DNA from: Phycisphaerales bacterium
Lineage (GTDB): Bacteria; Planctomycetota; Phycisphaerae; Phycisphaerales; UBA1924
Length of the DNA: 64,000 nt
NCBI GenBank assembly: GCA_040217175.1
Contig: JAVJNT010000001.1
Location: forward strand, 1 to 64,000
Direction of reading: 5' to 3'
Under the pieces are notes generated by a model that saw only the letters and a list, made by a program, of their open reading frames with translations, searched no databases and was not told the origin of the DNA. Of this stretch, positions 18,202-27,205 are shown piece by piece. The position numbers were made by a program, and so were the translations under genes. Every line of letters starts with the position of its first letter. Positions within the stretch are counted from its first letter, which is position 1.

Positions 18202-19809
18202 ATGACACCCGTTCGGCCAGAGAATCCGAGCCCGCCCGAGCCCGGTCAGCCGAACGAGGCGGCGGTGCGCGAGCACGTCGAGCGGGTGCTCTCGGCCCCG
18301 GAGTTCAGTCACTCTCACCGGATGCAAGCGTTTCTGCGGTTCGTCGTGGAAGAGACCCTCGCTGGTCGAGGCGAGATGTTGAAGGCCTACACGATCGGGG
18401 TCTCGGTCTATCGCAAAGATGCGGGATTCGACCCGAGCACGGATCCGATCGTCCGAGTCGATGCTCGCCGCCTTCGCCGAAAGCTCCAGGCGCACTATGC
18501 AGATGCCGGCGCGGGAGACAAGCTGCGAATCGACGTGCCGAAGGGGCAGTACGCGCCGAGGTTCAAGTGGGTGAAGCGCGACCCGACCGAACTACAGATC
18601 GACTCGAAGGCGAGTGATCGTCCGGTGGTGCTCGTCCTTCCGTTCGAGAATCTGAGCGACGACCACGAGCAGCTCTTCTTCTGCGAAGGACTCACCGATG
18701 AGATCATCAACGAGCTGTCACGCTTTCCTGACGTCGAGGTGCTGGGGCGCCAAACGTCATTCAGGCTCTCCGACGAGCGCCGAGATCTCAGGCTTGTGTC
18801 CGGCGAGGTCGGCGCAAGGTTCGTCCTTTCCGGAACCGTGCGCCGAGGACCTGAAAGATTCCGTATCAACACGAGCCTGGTCGACGGCACCGACGGGAAG
18901 CAGGTGTGGGCAGAAAGCTACACGAGGGATGTGACCGCGCAGGACCTTATTGAAATCCAGGACGAGATCACGCGCAGTGTTGCGGCGAAGGTGGCCGAGC
19001 CGTACGGCGTCATTCCACGGCTCCTCACCGAAGACGCTCATCAACGAAGATCCGAGAGCCTGACTGCGTACGAGTGGGTGCTCCGGTTCTATCGGTATTG
19101 GGCGGAGCCGCTGCCGGATCGATACCACGCACTGCGGGACAACCTTCCGACCGCGATCGAGCTCGATCCCGCGAACGCGTCTATCAGGGCGGCCTATTCG
19201 CTCTTGTCCGCAGACGCCGTTCGCTTCTTCAGAGATGCCACGAAGAGCCGAGGAGAGTGGCTCGGCGGTGCGGTCGAGTCCGCTCGACGCGCGGTCGAGA
19301 TCGACTCGGAGTCGGCGTTTACCTTCCAGGCGCTCGCGACCGCACTCTTTCACTCCAAGGACATGGCCGGCTTCGAACGAGCCGCGGCGCAGGCGGTCAG
19401 GCTCTGCCCGAACCACGCAAACCTACTCGCGGACCTCGCCGTGCTCAAGATGTGTCTTGGTGAATGGGACGAAGCGTCTTCGATGACAAGTCGGGCGATC
19501 GACCTCAATCCGCATCATCCCGCGTGGTATCGCGTTGTGCCGTGCTTGTGCGCGCTGATCGAAGGCGACCTGGACAGTGCCTTGTACCATGCTCGCTCGC
19601 AGATCACGCCTGGCCTGACACTCACGCGAGTCAACGCGGCCATCGTGTACGACGCCGTCGGAGACAACTCGCGCGCGAAAGAGGAACTCAAGCGTGCGGC
19701 GGATGAGCAGCAAGGCGCGCTCGGTTCGTTTCTACTGGAAGCCACCGACATCTGGAACATGCACCCCAGGATTGCCGAGCGCTACCGCTCGCTCGCTGCG
19801 CAGGCCTGA
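18202..19809 (+). CDS. TolB-like/TPR regulator without cyclase domain
   Basis: The 535-residue protein has an N-terminal alpha-helical domain (about 20-115; VLSAPEFSHSHRMQAFLRFV, then YRKDAGFDPSTDPIVRVDAR). This domain is found at the start of many predicted transcription regulators and resembles a winged-helix-type DNA-binding unit. Next comes a TolB-N/adenylate-cyclase-associated segment (VLPFENLSDDHEQLFFCEGLTDEI, LSGTVRR). TPR repeats fill the rest (about 300-530). No guanylate/adenylate cyclase catalytic domain is present. It is divergent from the efflux operon and shares its 157-base intergenic region with the palindrome, so it is the best candidate regulator of that operon. Confidence 0.75.
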   Translation: MTPVRPENPSPPEPGQPNEAAVREHVERVLSAPEFSHSHRMQAFLRFVVEETLAGRGEMLKAYTIGVSVYRKDAGFDPSTDPIVRVDARRLRRKLQAHYADAGAGDKLRIDVPKGQYAPRFKWVKRDPTELQIDSKASDRPVVLVLPFENLSDDHEQLFFCEGLTDEIINELSRFPDVEVLGRQTSFRLSDERRDLRLVSGEVGARFVLSGTVRRGPERFRINTSLVDGTDGKQVWAESYTRDVTAQDLIEIQDEITRSVAAKVAEPYGVIPRLLTEDAHQRRSESLTAYEWVLRFYRYWAEPLPDRYHALRDNLPTAIELDPANASIRAAYSLLSADAVRFFRDATKSRGEWLGGAVESARRAVEIDSESAFTFQALATALFHSKDMAGFERAAAQAVRLCPNHANLLADLAVLKMCLGEWDEASSMTSRAIDLNPHHPAWYRVVPCLCALIEGDLDSALYHARSQITPGLTLTRVNAAIVYDAVGDNSRAKEELKRAADEQQGALGSFLLEATDIWNMHPRIAERYRSLAAQA

Positions 19810-19952
19810 AGGGGAGGCTGTCACCGGCTGGGGCGTTCAACGCAGCAGGCACCGCAGTCCCGAGACGGTCCAGCGTCCGTGGAGCGTGCACGGCATTTGG
19901 GTCGAATCTGCACGCCAAAAGGTCGTTTCGTCGTACCGACGATCTAGTGCAT

Positions 19953-19992
19953 GACTCAGCTGAGTCTCGTAAGTGCTTGATTTATCGAGACT
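19953..19992. repeat. nested inverted repeats next to tRNA-Gly
   Basis: A perfect 14-base palindrome, GACTCAGCTGAGTC, occupies 19953-19966. It overlaps a second inverted repeat, AGTCTCG (19963-19969) with CGAGACT (19986-19992). The pair ends seven bases from the tRNA 3' end. There is no T-run, so it is not an ordinary terminator. Confidence 0.5.
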
Positions 19993-19999
19993 TTGAAAA

Positions 20000-20070
20000 G
20001 CGGGTGATCGGGATCGAACCGACGACATTCAGCTTGGGAAGCTGACGTTCTACCACTGAACTACACCCGC
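20000..20070 (-). tRNA. tRNA-Gly(CCC)
   Basis: The minus strand folds into a full cloverleaf of 71 bases. The acceptor GCGGGTG pairs with CACCCGC, the D arm GTTC/GAAC closes on AGTGGTA, the anticodon stem TCAGC/GCTGA holds loop TTCCCAA, and the T arm has GTTCGATC. Anticodon CCC reads GGG glycine codons. CCA is not encoded. The 3' end faces the efflux cluster; a decayed partial copy lies 15 kb away in the same orientation at 5091. Confidence 0.95.
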
Positions 20071-20118
20071 CAGCGGTTGCTCGAGTATATGCGATGCCGC
20101 TGCTGGTCTCCTGGCGGG

Positions 20119-21159
<1,041 letters not shown>

Positions 21160-21234
21160 TCGGCGGCTCCTTCCGCGGAGGTGTGGCTCGAGCGAGTTAT
21201 AGGTTCGTTCGGGCGAGGCCGTCGGAGCAACCAT

Positions 21235-22713
21235 TCACGGAGTGGCGGTCGGCAGGCCCTTGCGTTGCCACAGGTCCAGCAGGTCGGGCTGGGTCGATGG
21301 CGTCCACCGCGATCCGTCGCCTCGATCGCTGCCGAGGAATCGCGATCGTTCGTCGTACAGAGAGATCGACGTTGCCTCGTCACCCAACGCGGTGCTGAGT
21401 TTCCAGTCGGCGGCGCCCCGTGCCTGTTCGAGATCGAACTGGCGATAGCGCACGCTGGTATCGCCGCTGGAAAAGGCGTACACGCCGTAGCTGGCCTTCG
21501 CACCGCTACCGATGAGCAGCTGCGGGAGCAGGTAGAACTCGACCTGGTTGACGTAGCCGCGCGGCGGCACCACGGGCTTGAGCGTGTTCGACGTGATGCC
21601 CCGCCGAGCGACGCTCATGTCTTCGCCGACGCGCACGCCGAACTCACTGTTGACGATGGGCTTCTGATCGCCCTGGCGGAAGGTCGTCGACGCGGTCCAC
21701 GCTTCGGTCTCTCGGTCGAGGCTCATGAAGCAGATGATGCGCGTGTCGATCAGGTTCCACGAGCCGCCCAGCGTGCGCTCGATCATCCGCCCGTCCATCT
21801 GGACGAGGTATCCCTCCTCGTGCTCCTCATCGCTCCACGACGCCTCGCTGCGCTCGGGGTTGATCTGCCCGCGCGTGCCCTTCCAGCCGCGGATGCGCCG
21901 ATAGCCGCGCTCGGTATCGTCCATCTCGAGCCCGGTGGCCGAGGCGACGCTGAGACGGTCCCAGCGGTTGTCGATCTGCTCGAGTGCACGAAGGTAATCG
22001 GCCTCAGTGAGCGTTGAGAGGAGCGCCTCGGTCGTTTCGAGCGCCACCGCCCGTCCCATTGCGACCTCCGAGTTGCCCGAGAATCGAGCACTCCGCAGCA
22101 CGGCGAGATAGGCCACGCGCGCCTCCCGCTCGTCCGTCGGGTCGCACATCAGGTCGAAGCTGACCATTTGCCCGGCTCCGGCGTCCACCAGCGTGTACAT
22201 CCGGATCCGTTCCTTGTCGGCGTCTGGGAAGGCCACGTAGAACCGCGACGCGGGCCGGCCGGCGACCGTCAGACCGGTCTCGCGCAAGAGCACGCGGGCC
22301 TTGCTTTCGATGGCTTCGGTGCCGGCCTGGTCGACGCGGTAGCTCCCGAGGAGGTTGTCCAGCACCCGTTCGGTCAGGTCGTCGACGCGGAGGCCACCGC
22401 CGGCCCGGCCCGGCCCCTCACCCGGCCGGGCGGCCCGACGCTGCGGCGCCTGGACGATCATGAACCAGTGACCAAGGGTCGGGCTCACCTCGATGGTGGG
22501 GACATCCCCCCTGTCGGCCCGGAACGACGCCGCATCCTGAGGGATCTCGAACTCGAGACCGACGGGGTCGAGCGCCACGGGCTCGTTGGCCATGATGACG
22601 CTCGAGGGCCCGGCCTGGATCGCGAAAGCAGGCGTTGTCAGCCCGGTCGCGAGCGTAACCGACAGCGCCGCTGTGGCAAGACGGACGAATGTGGCCAAAT
22701 CCGTGCGTGTCAT
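21235..22713 (-). CDS. secreted protein of unknown function
   Basis: The 492-residue protein starts at ATG 22713 with GGAGG upstream and has a signal peptide (about 1-31, ending TTPAFAIQA). The mature protein is about half beta strand by pattern, with no motif that I recognise. It has SFDLMCDPT, then a C-terminal region with regularly spaced aromatic strands (NQVEFYLLPQLLIGSG). It is likely periplasmic. It sits upstream of ruvB on the same strand with 75 bases between, and is divergent from the ribosomal block. Confidence 0.75.
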   Translation of the reverse strand: MTRTDLATFVRLATAALSVTLATGLTTPAFAIQAGPSSVIMANEPVALDPVGLEFEIPQDAASFRADRGDVPTIEVSPTLGHWFMIVQAPQRRAARPGEGPGRAGGGLRVDDLTERVLDNLLGSYRVDQAGTEAIESKARVLLRETGLTVAGRPASRFYVAFPDADKERIRMYTLVDAGAGQMVSFDLMCDPTDEREARVAYLAVLRSARFSGNSEVAMGRAVALETTEALLSTLTEADYLRALEQIDNRWDRLSVASATGLEMDDTERGYRRIRGWKGTRGQINPERSEASWSDEEHEEGYLVQMDGRMIERTLGGSWNLIDTRIICFMSLDRETEAWTASTTFRQGDQKPIVNSEFGVRVGEDMSVARRGITSNTLKPVVPPRGYVNQVEFYLLPQLLIGSGAKASYGVYAFSSGDTSVRYRQFDLEQARGAADWKLSTALGDEATSISLYDERSRFLGSDRGDGSRWTPSTQPDLLDLWQRKGLPTATP

Positions 22714-22830
22714 CCGCCCCTCCTTGGGTCGCCTGGTCGATCGCGGGTCCGCGACTGCCGAAAAGTCTCTTATAGAGGATAGGGCCCGCCCGGATCGACG
22801 CCCGATCTTCACATTCCTGCGGCCGGCCAG

Positions 22831-22858
22831 TTGACGGGGATGCGAAACGATCTATCCT
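22831..22858 (+). promoter_or_regulatory. candidate promoter of the S10-spc-alpha block
   Basis: TTGACG (22831-22836), a 16-base spacer and TATCCT (22853-22858) lie 110 bases before rpsJ, leaving a GC-rich leader of about 100 bases. It is the best sigma70-type match ahead of the block. Confidence 0.5.
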
Positions 22859-22967
22859 TCTCTCCGCGCCGGTGGCGGGGGCTGCGGCCCCTTTGGCGCG
22901 GGTCAGTGCCTCCCGGGGTTTCCGGGCGGTTGACGCGAAACCCAGCAGGCAGGAGGTTGGCCGGCTC

Positions 22968-23276
22968 ATGCAAGGCGGTCGCATTCGAATTCGGATGGAA
23001 GCGTACGACCACATCGCCCTCGATGCTTCGGCACGAGAGATCGTGGATCACGCCAAGCGGACCAACGCCCGAGTGGCCGGTCCGGTCCCCCTGCCGACTC
23101 GCATCGAGCGGTACACGGTGCTCCGTGGCCCGTTCATTGACAAGAAGAGCCGCGAGCAGTTCGAGATCCGCACGCACAAGCGGATCATCGACATCCACGA
23201 GCCCAACGCCCGCACGGTCGAGGCGCTGAACAGGCTGGTGGTGCCCGCGGGTGTCTTCGTGAAGATCAAGGCCTGA
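22968..23276 (+). CDS. rpsJ: 30S ribosomal protein S10
   Basis: The 102-residue protein matches S10 throughout ([50 protein letters not shown]). S10 sits in the 30S head and also works as NusE in antitermination. ATG 22968 is chosen because AGGAGG precedes it by about 11 bases and the family starts here; the open frame extends further upstream only by chance. It opens the ribosomal block, as in most bacteria, but no fusA/tuf lies directly before it. Confidence 0.97.
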   Translation: MQGGRIRIRMEAYDHIALDASAREIVDHAKRTNARVAGPVPLPTRIERYTVLRGPFIDKKSREQFEIRTHKRIIDIHEPNARTVEALNRLVVPAGVFVKIKA

Positions 23277-23358
23277 CGCACCTTTCGAGGGCTCGGGCGA
23301 CGAATAGGACTCATCGCTTCCTCTGGCCGGCGAGCCACGAAGCAAGGAACGGACGATC

Positions 23359-24060
23359 ATGGCAGGCGGAAACAACAAGCTGGGACTCATCGGTCGCAAG
23401 ATCGGCATGACCCGCGTCTACGAGGACGGCGTGTCCATCCCAGTGACGGCCATCGAGGTGCAGCCCGCGGTGGTCACCCAGGTGCGCACGCCCGAGCGTG
23501 ACGGCTACTCGGCCATCCAGATCGGTGGCGACGACGCCCGCCCCCGCCGCGCCACGTTCCAGATCATGGGCCACGACCACAAGGCCGGCACCGGCCCCAA
23601 GGCCGTGCATGCCGAGTACCGGATGGACGAGGCCGAGGCCGGCGAGTTCGAGCTGGGCCAGACAATCTCGGTCGACCACTTCCAGGGCTTCAAGTTCGTG
23701 GACGTGACCGGCACCAGCAAGGGCAAGGGCTTTGCCGGCACCATGAAGCGGCACAACTTCAAGGGCATGCGCGCCACGCACGGCGTGGAGCGCAAGCACC
23801 GCTCGCCCGGATCGATCGGCGGCCATGCCAACAACGCAGGCATGAGCGGCCGGATCAAGAAGGGCAAGAAGATGAACGGCCAGATGGGCAACGAGCGCGT
23901 CACCGTTCGCAATCTCGACGTCATCCGGGTGGAGGCTGACCGCAACCTGCTGCTGGTGAAGGGCCCCGTGCCCGGCGCTAACGGCGGCGTGGTCCACATC
24001 CGCCCGGCGATTCGCTTGCGGCCGAGCAAGGCCGCCGCCCAGGAAGCCGCCGCCGGCTGA
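23359..24060 (+). CDS. rplC: 50S ribosomal protein L3
   Basis: This 233-residue L3 has the N-terminal GLIGRKIGMTRVY, the SKGKGFAGTMKRHNFKG loop that reaches the peptidyl transferase centre, and the SPGSIG/GKKMNGQMGN segment. It helps start 50S assembly. Length is slightly above the usual 210, because of an Ala-rich C-terminal tail. It is followed by an unusually long 281-base gap before rplD. Confidence 0.97.
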   Translation: MAGGNNKLGLIGRKIGMTRVYEDGVSIPVTAIEVQPAVVTQVRTPERDGYSAIQIGGDDARPRRATFQIMGHDHKAGTGPKAVHAEYRMDEAEAGEFELGQTISVDHFQGFKFVDVTGTSKGKGFAGTMKRHNFKGMRATHGVERKHRSPGSIGGHANNAGMSGRIKKGKKMNGQMGNERVTVRNLDVIRVEADRNLLLVKGPVPGANGGVVHIRPAIRLRPSKAAAQEAAAG

Positions 24061-24083
24061 TTCGGGCACGCAGGAAGATGGAC

Positions 24084-24115
24084 GCTCCCTCGACGAGGAA
24101 CATCGTCGAAGGAGC
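24084..24115 (+). promoter_or_regulatory. strong hairpin in rplC-rplD gap
   Basis: GCTCC (24084-24088) pairs with GGAGC (24111-24115), and inside it TCGACGA (24090-24096) pairs with TCGTCGA (24103-24109) around a GGAACA loop. No T-run follows, so it is not a terminator. A role in L4 autoregulation or RNA processing is possible. Confidence 0.4.
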
Positions 24116-24164
24116 GGCCCGGAGGGTCGCGAGTCGCGAAACCGCCGGGTAAGGACAAGAAGGT

Positions 24165-24193
24165 CGGGGCGCCGCTCACTCGGCGACGCCCCG
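24165..24193 (+). promoter_or_regulatory. second hairpin in rplC-rplD gap
   Basis: CGGGGCG (24165-24171) pairs with CGCCCCG (24187-24193); CCG/CGG extends the stem around a CTCACT loop with a three-base bulge. It precedes rplD by about 150 bases. Confidence 0.4.
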
Positions 24194-24341
24194 AGGAACA
24201 GACGGCCGAGTCTGATCCGAGTCCGCTCCCGCCATGCCTCGTTGGCCTGGTGGGGAGACGATCCCGAGAGGGGCGGACCGGTGCGGCAGGCGACACCTCC
24301 TCGGTAGTGAGAGGGTCGCACAGGCGTCAGGAGCGAGCACG

Positions 24342-25049
24342 ATGGATGTGCCGGTCTACAACATGAAGGGCGATTCGGTGGGCTCGATGTCCATCGATGA
24401 AGCCGTCTTGGGCGGGTCCTTGAACCCCGAGCTCATCAAGCAGGCGTACGTCTGCTACCACGCCAACCTGCGTCAGGGTTCGGCTCGCACGAAGGGCCGC
24501 GGCGAGGTCGCCGGTTCGACGCGCAAGATCTACAAGCAGAAGGGCACGGGCCGTGCACGCCACGGCAACAAGAAGGCCCCGCAGTTCCGCAAGGGCGGCC
24601 ACGCGCACGAGAAGCGTCGCACCCGCGAGGACTACCACCAGACCATGCCCAAGAAGATGCGGCGCAAGGCGAACCTGAACGCCCTGCTCGCCAAGCTGGT
24701 CGACAGCGAGGTCCGCGTCGTCGACAGCCTGAGCTTCGACAAGCCCTCGACCAAGGCGATGGCCGACCTGCTCAAGGCCCTCAAGATCGATCGAACCGTG
24801 CTTCTGGCGTTGCCCGAGGGCGCCATCGACGCCCGCCTGAGCGCCCGCAACATCGACGACATCACGATGTGCCGCAGCGACCAGCTGACCGCGTGGAACC
24901 TGCTCAACAGCCGCTACGTGATCATCGAGAAGGCCGAGCTCGAGGCCTTCCTGGCCGGCCCGCACACGCAGGTCGGCAAGGACGCCAAGACCGAGCCCCG
25001 TGGCCGCGATGCCGCCCAGGCCGCAACCACCGAAGGGGAGGCCGCCTGA
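24342..25049 (+). CDS. rplD: 50S ribosomal protein L4
   Basis: The 235-residue protein has the L4 core: the exit-tunnel loop RQGSARTKGRGEVAGSTRKIYKQKGTGRAR (shown in parts) followed by HEKRRTREDYHQTMPKKMRR and the globular C-terminal domain. In E. coli, L4 also represses its own operon. ATG 24342 was chosen because the residues before it do not belong to the family. A short C-terminal extension is rich in Ala and Glu. The stop overlaps the rplW start by one base. Confidence 0.96.
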   Translation: MDVPVYNMKGDSVGSMSIDEAVLGGSLNPELIKQAYVCYHANLRQGSARTKGRGEVAGSTRKIYKQKGTGRARHGNKKAPQFRKGGHAHEKRRTREDYHQTMPKKMRRKANLNALLAKLVDSEVRVVDSLSFDKPSTKAMADLLKALKIDRTVLLALPEGAIDARLSARNIDDITMCRSDQLTAWNLLNSRYVIIEKAELEAFLAGPHTQVGKDAKTEPRGRDAAQAATTEGEAA

Positions 25050-25327
25050 TGCACCCGAGCACCGTCATCAAGAAGCCGATCGTCACCGAGCGCAGCACCG
25101 CTGCGATGGCCGACGAGAACCGCTACACGTTCCTGGTCGATCGCCGGGCCGACAAGACGAGCATCAAGCGTGCCGTCGAGTCGCTGTACGGCGTGAGCGT
25201 GCTGGGCATCACCACCCAGGTCCGCAAGGCTCGCGAGCGTCGGCTGAAGTACGGCTACGTGCAGGCACCGCCGACCAAGAAAGCCATCGTGCGGCTGGCC
25301 GAGGGCCAGACCATCGACCTGTTTTGA
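25049..25327 (+). CDS. rplW: 50S ribosomal protein L23
   Basis: The 92-residue protein shows the L23 pattern (IKKPIVTERSTAAMADENRYTFLVDRRADKTSIKRAVE, seen in segments, then RRLKYGY). L23 lies at the tunnel exit and docks trigger factor and SRP. The ATG overlaps the rplD stop (TGATG), which implies coupled translation. Confidence 0.96.
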   Translation: MHPSTVIKKPIVTERSTAAMADENRYTFLVDRRADKTSIKRAVESLYGVSVLGITTQVRKARERRLKYGYVQAPPTKKAIVRLAEGQTIDLF

Positions 25328-25365
25328 ATCGGGCGTAGGCAACGACTGAGTATCGGAGATTTTCA

Positions 25366-26226
25366 ATGGCCATCCGTGTCTACAAACCAACCTCGCCCGG
25401 CCGGCGCAACGCCTCGGTCAACCTCCATGTGGAGGTCGACAAGAAGCGCCCCGAGAAGTCGCTGCTCAGCCCGATCAAGAAGACGGGCGGCCGCAACCAC
25501 ACCGGCGTGATCACCGTGCGCGGCCGCGGCGGCGGCGCGAAGCGGATGTACCGCAAGATCGACTTCAAGCGCAAGGACCGCGACGGCATCGCGGCCAAGG
25601 TCATCGGGATCGAGTACGACCCCAACCGCACGAGCCACATCGCGCTGCTCGAGTACGCCGACGGCGTGAAGCGCTACGTCATCGCGCCGAAGGGCCTCAA
25701 GACCGGCATGACGGTGCAGACCTCCAGCGACTCGGCGGTCGAGCCCACCGTTGGCAACTGCATGCCGCTGCGGTTCATCCCTTCGGGCATGGAGGTGCAC
25801 TGCATCGAGATGTCGCCGGGCAAGGGCGCGCAGCTGTGTCGGTCGGCTGGCTCGTCGGCCCGCCTGACCAACCGCGAGGGCAAGTACGCCACGCTGGTGA
25901 TGCCCTCGGGCGAGACGCGTCGCGTGAGCCTGGACTGCCGGGCGGTGGTGGGGGCCGTGGGCAACAGCGACCACCAGAACCGCCGCCTGGGCAAGGCCGG
26001 CATCTCGCGGCACCTCGGCCGCCGGCCGATCACCCGCGGCGTGGCCAAGAGCCACCATGCCCACCCGCTGGGCGGTGGTGAGGGCCGCAGCAAGGGCAAC
26101 CGCACGCCGGTGAGCCCTAGCGGCGTGGACGCCAAGGGCGGCGGCACCCGCAACAAGAAGCAATACAGCACGCAGCTGATCATCCGTCGCCGCCGCAGCA
26201 AGCGGTACGGGCAGCTGTCCAAGTGA
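25366..26226 (+). CDS. rplB: 50S ribosomal protein L2
   Basis: The 286-residue L2 is complete, with YKPTSPGRRN at the start and RGGGAKRMYRKIDFKR in the OB-fold region. Near the peptidyl transferase centre it reads AHPLGGGEGR, where E. coli has DHPHGGGEGR. The first histidine of the pair is kept and the second is Leu. Length is slightly above the usual 275. Confidence 0.97.
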   Translation: MAIRVYKPTSPGRRNASVNLHVEVDKKRPEKSLLSPIKKTGGRNHTGVITVRGRGGGAKRMYRKIDFKRKDRDGIAAKVIGIEYDPNRTSHIALLEYADGVKRYVIAPKGLKTGMTVQTSSDSAVEPTVGNCMPLRFIPSGMEVHCIEMSPGKGAQLCRSAGSSARLTNREGKYATLVMPSGETRRVSLDCRAVVGAVGNSDHQNRRLGKAGISRHLGRRPITRGVAKSHHAHPLGGGEGRSKGNRTPVSPSGVDAKGGGTRNKKQYSTQLIIRRRRSKRYGQLSK

Positions 26227-26295
26227 GTATCGAGGTAGGTTTCGAGAGGCCGGTGGTGCGAGTGAGCATCGGACGCACGAGCAGGAGCGTGAAGC

Positions 26296-26580
26296 ATGGG
26301 TCGTAGCCTCAAGAAGGGTCCGTTCGTCGACGAGAAGCTGTACACGAAGGTGATGAAGCAGCAGGAGTCGGGCGAGCGCGAGCCCATCAAGACCTGGGCC
26401 CGCCGGTGCACCATCGTGCCCGAGTTCGTGGGCCACACGTTCCAGGTGCACAACGGGCGTGCGTTCCTGGAGGTGTTCGTGACCGAGGACATGGTGGGCC
26501 ACAAGCTCGGCGAGTTCTCCCTGACGCGCACCTTCCGGGGCCACACGAACAAGAAGGAAGGCATCAAGTCGGGCAAGTGA
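26296..26580 (+). CDS. rpsS: 30S ribosomal protein S19
   Basis: The 94-residue protein has [15 protein letters not shown] at the start and the [29 protein letters not shown] core. S19 forms a head complex with S13 near the A site. Its stop lies seven bases before a possible GTG start of rplV. Confidence 0.97.
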   Translation: MGRSLKKGPFVDEKLYTKVMKQQESGEREPIKTWARRCTIVPEFVGHTFQVHNGRAFLEVFVTEDMVGHKLGEFSLTRTFRGHTNKKEGIKSGK

Positions 26581-26659
26581 GCCCGGCGTGAGCCGACAGC
26601 GGATTTCAGACTTTCGACTCGATGCACGACAGGAAACGGACGACTTCGGAGATCCATCG

Positions 26660-27205
26660 GTGAGACTGCGTAGCGATCAACTCAAGAAGTTTGCCGACGA
26701 GGCCGGCGCCAGCGTCGAGGCCCTCGCCGAGGCCGTCCGTCCGCTCGGGCTGCCCGGCGCCAAGGCCGACAGCGCGGTGCGCAACTGGCTGGCGGGAAGG
26801 CCCAAGCCCACGTGCAAGGCGGCGCACATCCGCGCCCTGGCCCGCGTGGTCAACGCCGAGCCGCGGGACATCGCCCGCTTTGTCAGCGAGGTCCGCTTCC
26901 ACCGCGGCAGCACGCAGAAGGCGCGGCTGGTTGCCGACCTCATCCGCGGCAAGTCGGTGGACGAGGCGCTCAACCTGCTGAACTTCAGCCAGAAGCGCGC
27001 CTCGGACAACATGTCCAAGGCCCTCAACGCGGCCATCGCCGACGCCGAGCAGGCCGACGCGGACGTGACCGAGCTCTTCGTGGTCGAGAGCCGCGTGGAC
27101 GAGGGCCCGCAGATCAAGCGGTTCCGCCCCAAGGACCGCGGCCGGGCCCACCCGATCATCAAGCAGACCAGCCACATCACCGTGGGCGTCCAGGAGCGAG
27201 CGTAA
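26660..27205 (+). CDS. rplV: 50S ribosomal protein L22 with N-terminal helix-turn-helix-like domain
   Basis: The L22 core starts near FVSEVRFHRGSTQKARLVAD and runs to the end (VESRVDEGPQIKRFRPKDRGRAHPI contains the tunnel hairpin). Before it are about 70 residues that form four short helices: LKKFADEAG, SVEALAEAVR, ADSAVRNWLAG, KAAHIRALARVVNAEP. The spacing resembles an Xre/Cro helix-turn-helix domain. GTG 26660 is preferred because GGAG lies eight bases upstream; an in-frame GTG at 26588 would add 24 residues. From 26660 the product is 181 residues, against about 110 usually. The stop overlaps the rpsC start by one base. Confidence 0.92.
   Translation: MRLRSDQLKKFADEAGASVEALAEAVRPLGLPGAKADSAVRNWLAGRPKPTCKAAHIRALARVVNAEPRDIARFVSEVRFHRGSTQKARLVADLIRGKSVDEALNLLNFSQKRASDNMSKALNAAIADAEQADADVTELFVVESRVDEGPQIKRFRPKDRGRAHPIIKQTSHITVGVQERA

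Noticed and set aside
24084-24193. Intrinsic terminator between rplC and rplD
   Set aside because: The hairpins are strong, but neither is followed by a T-run.
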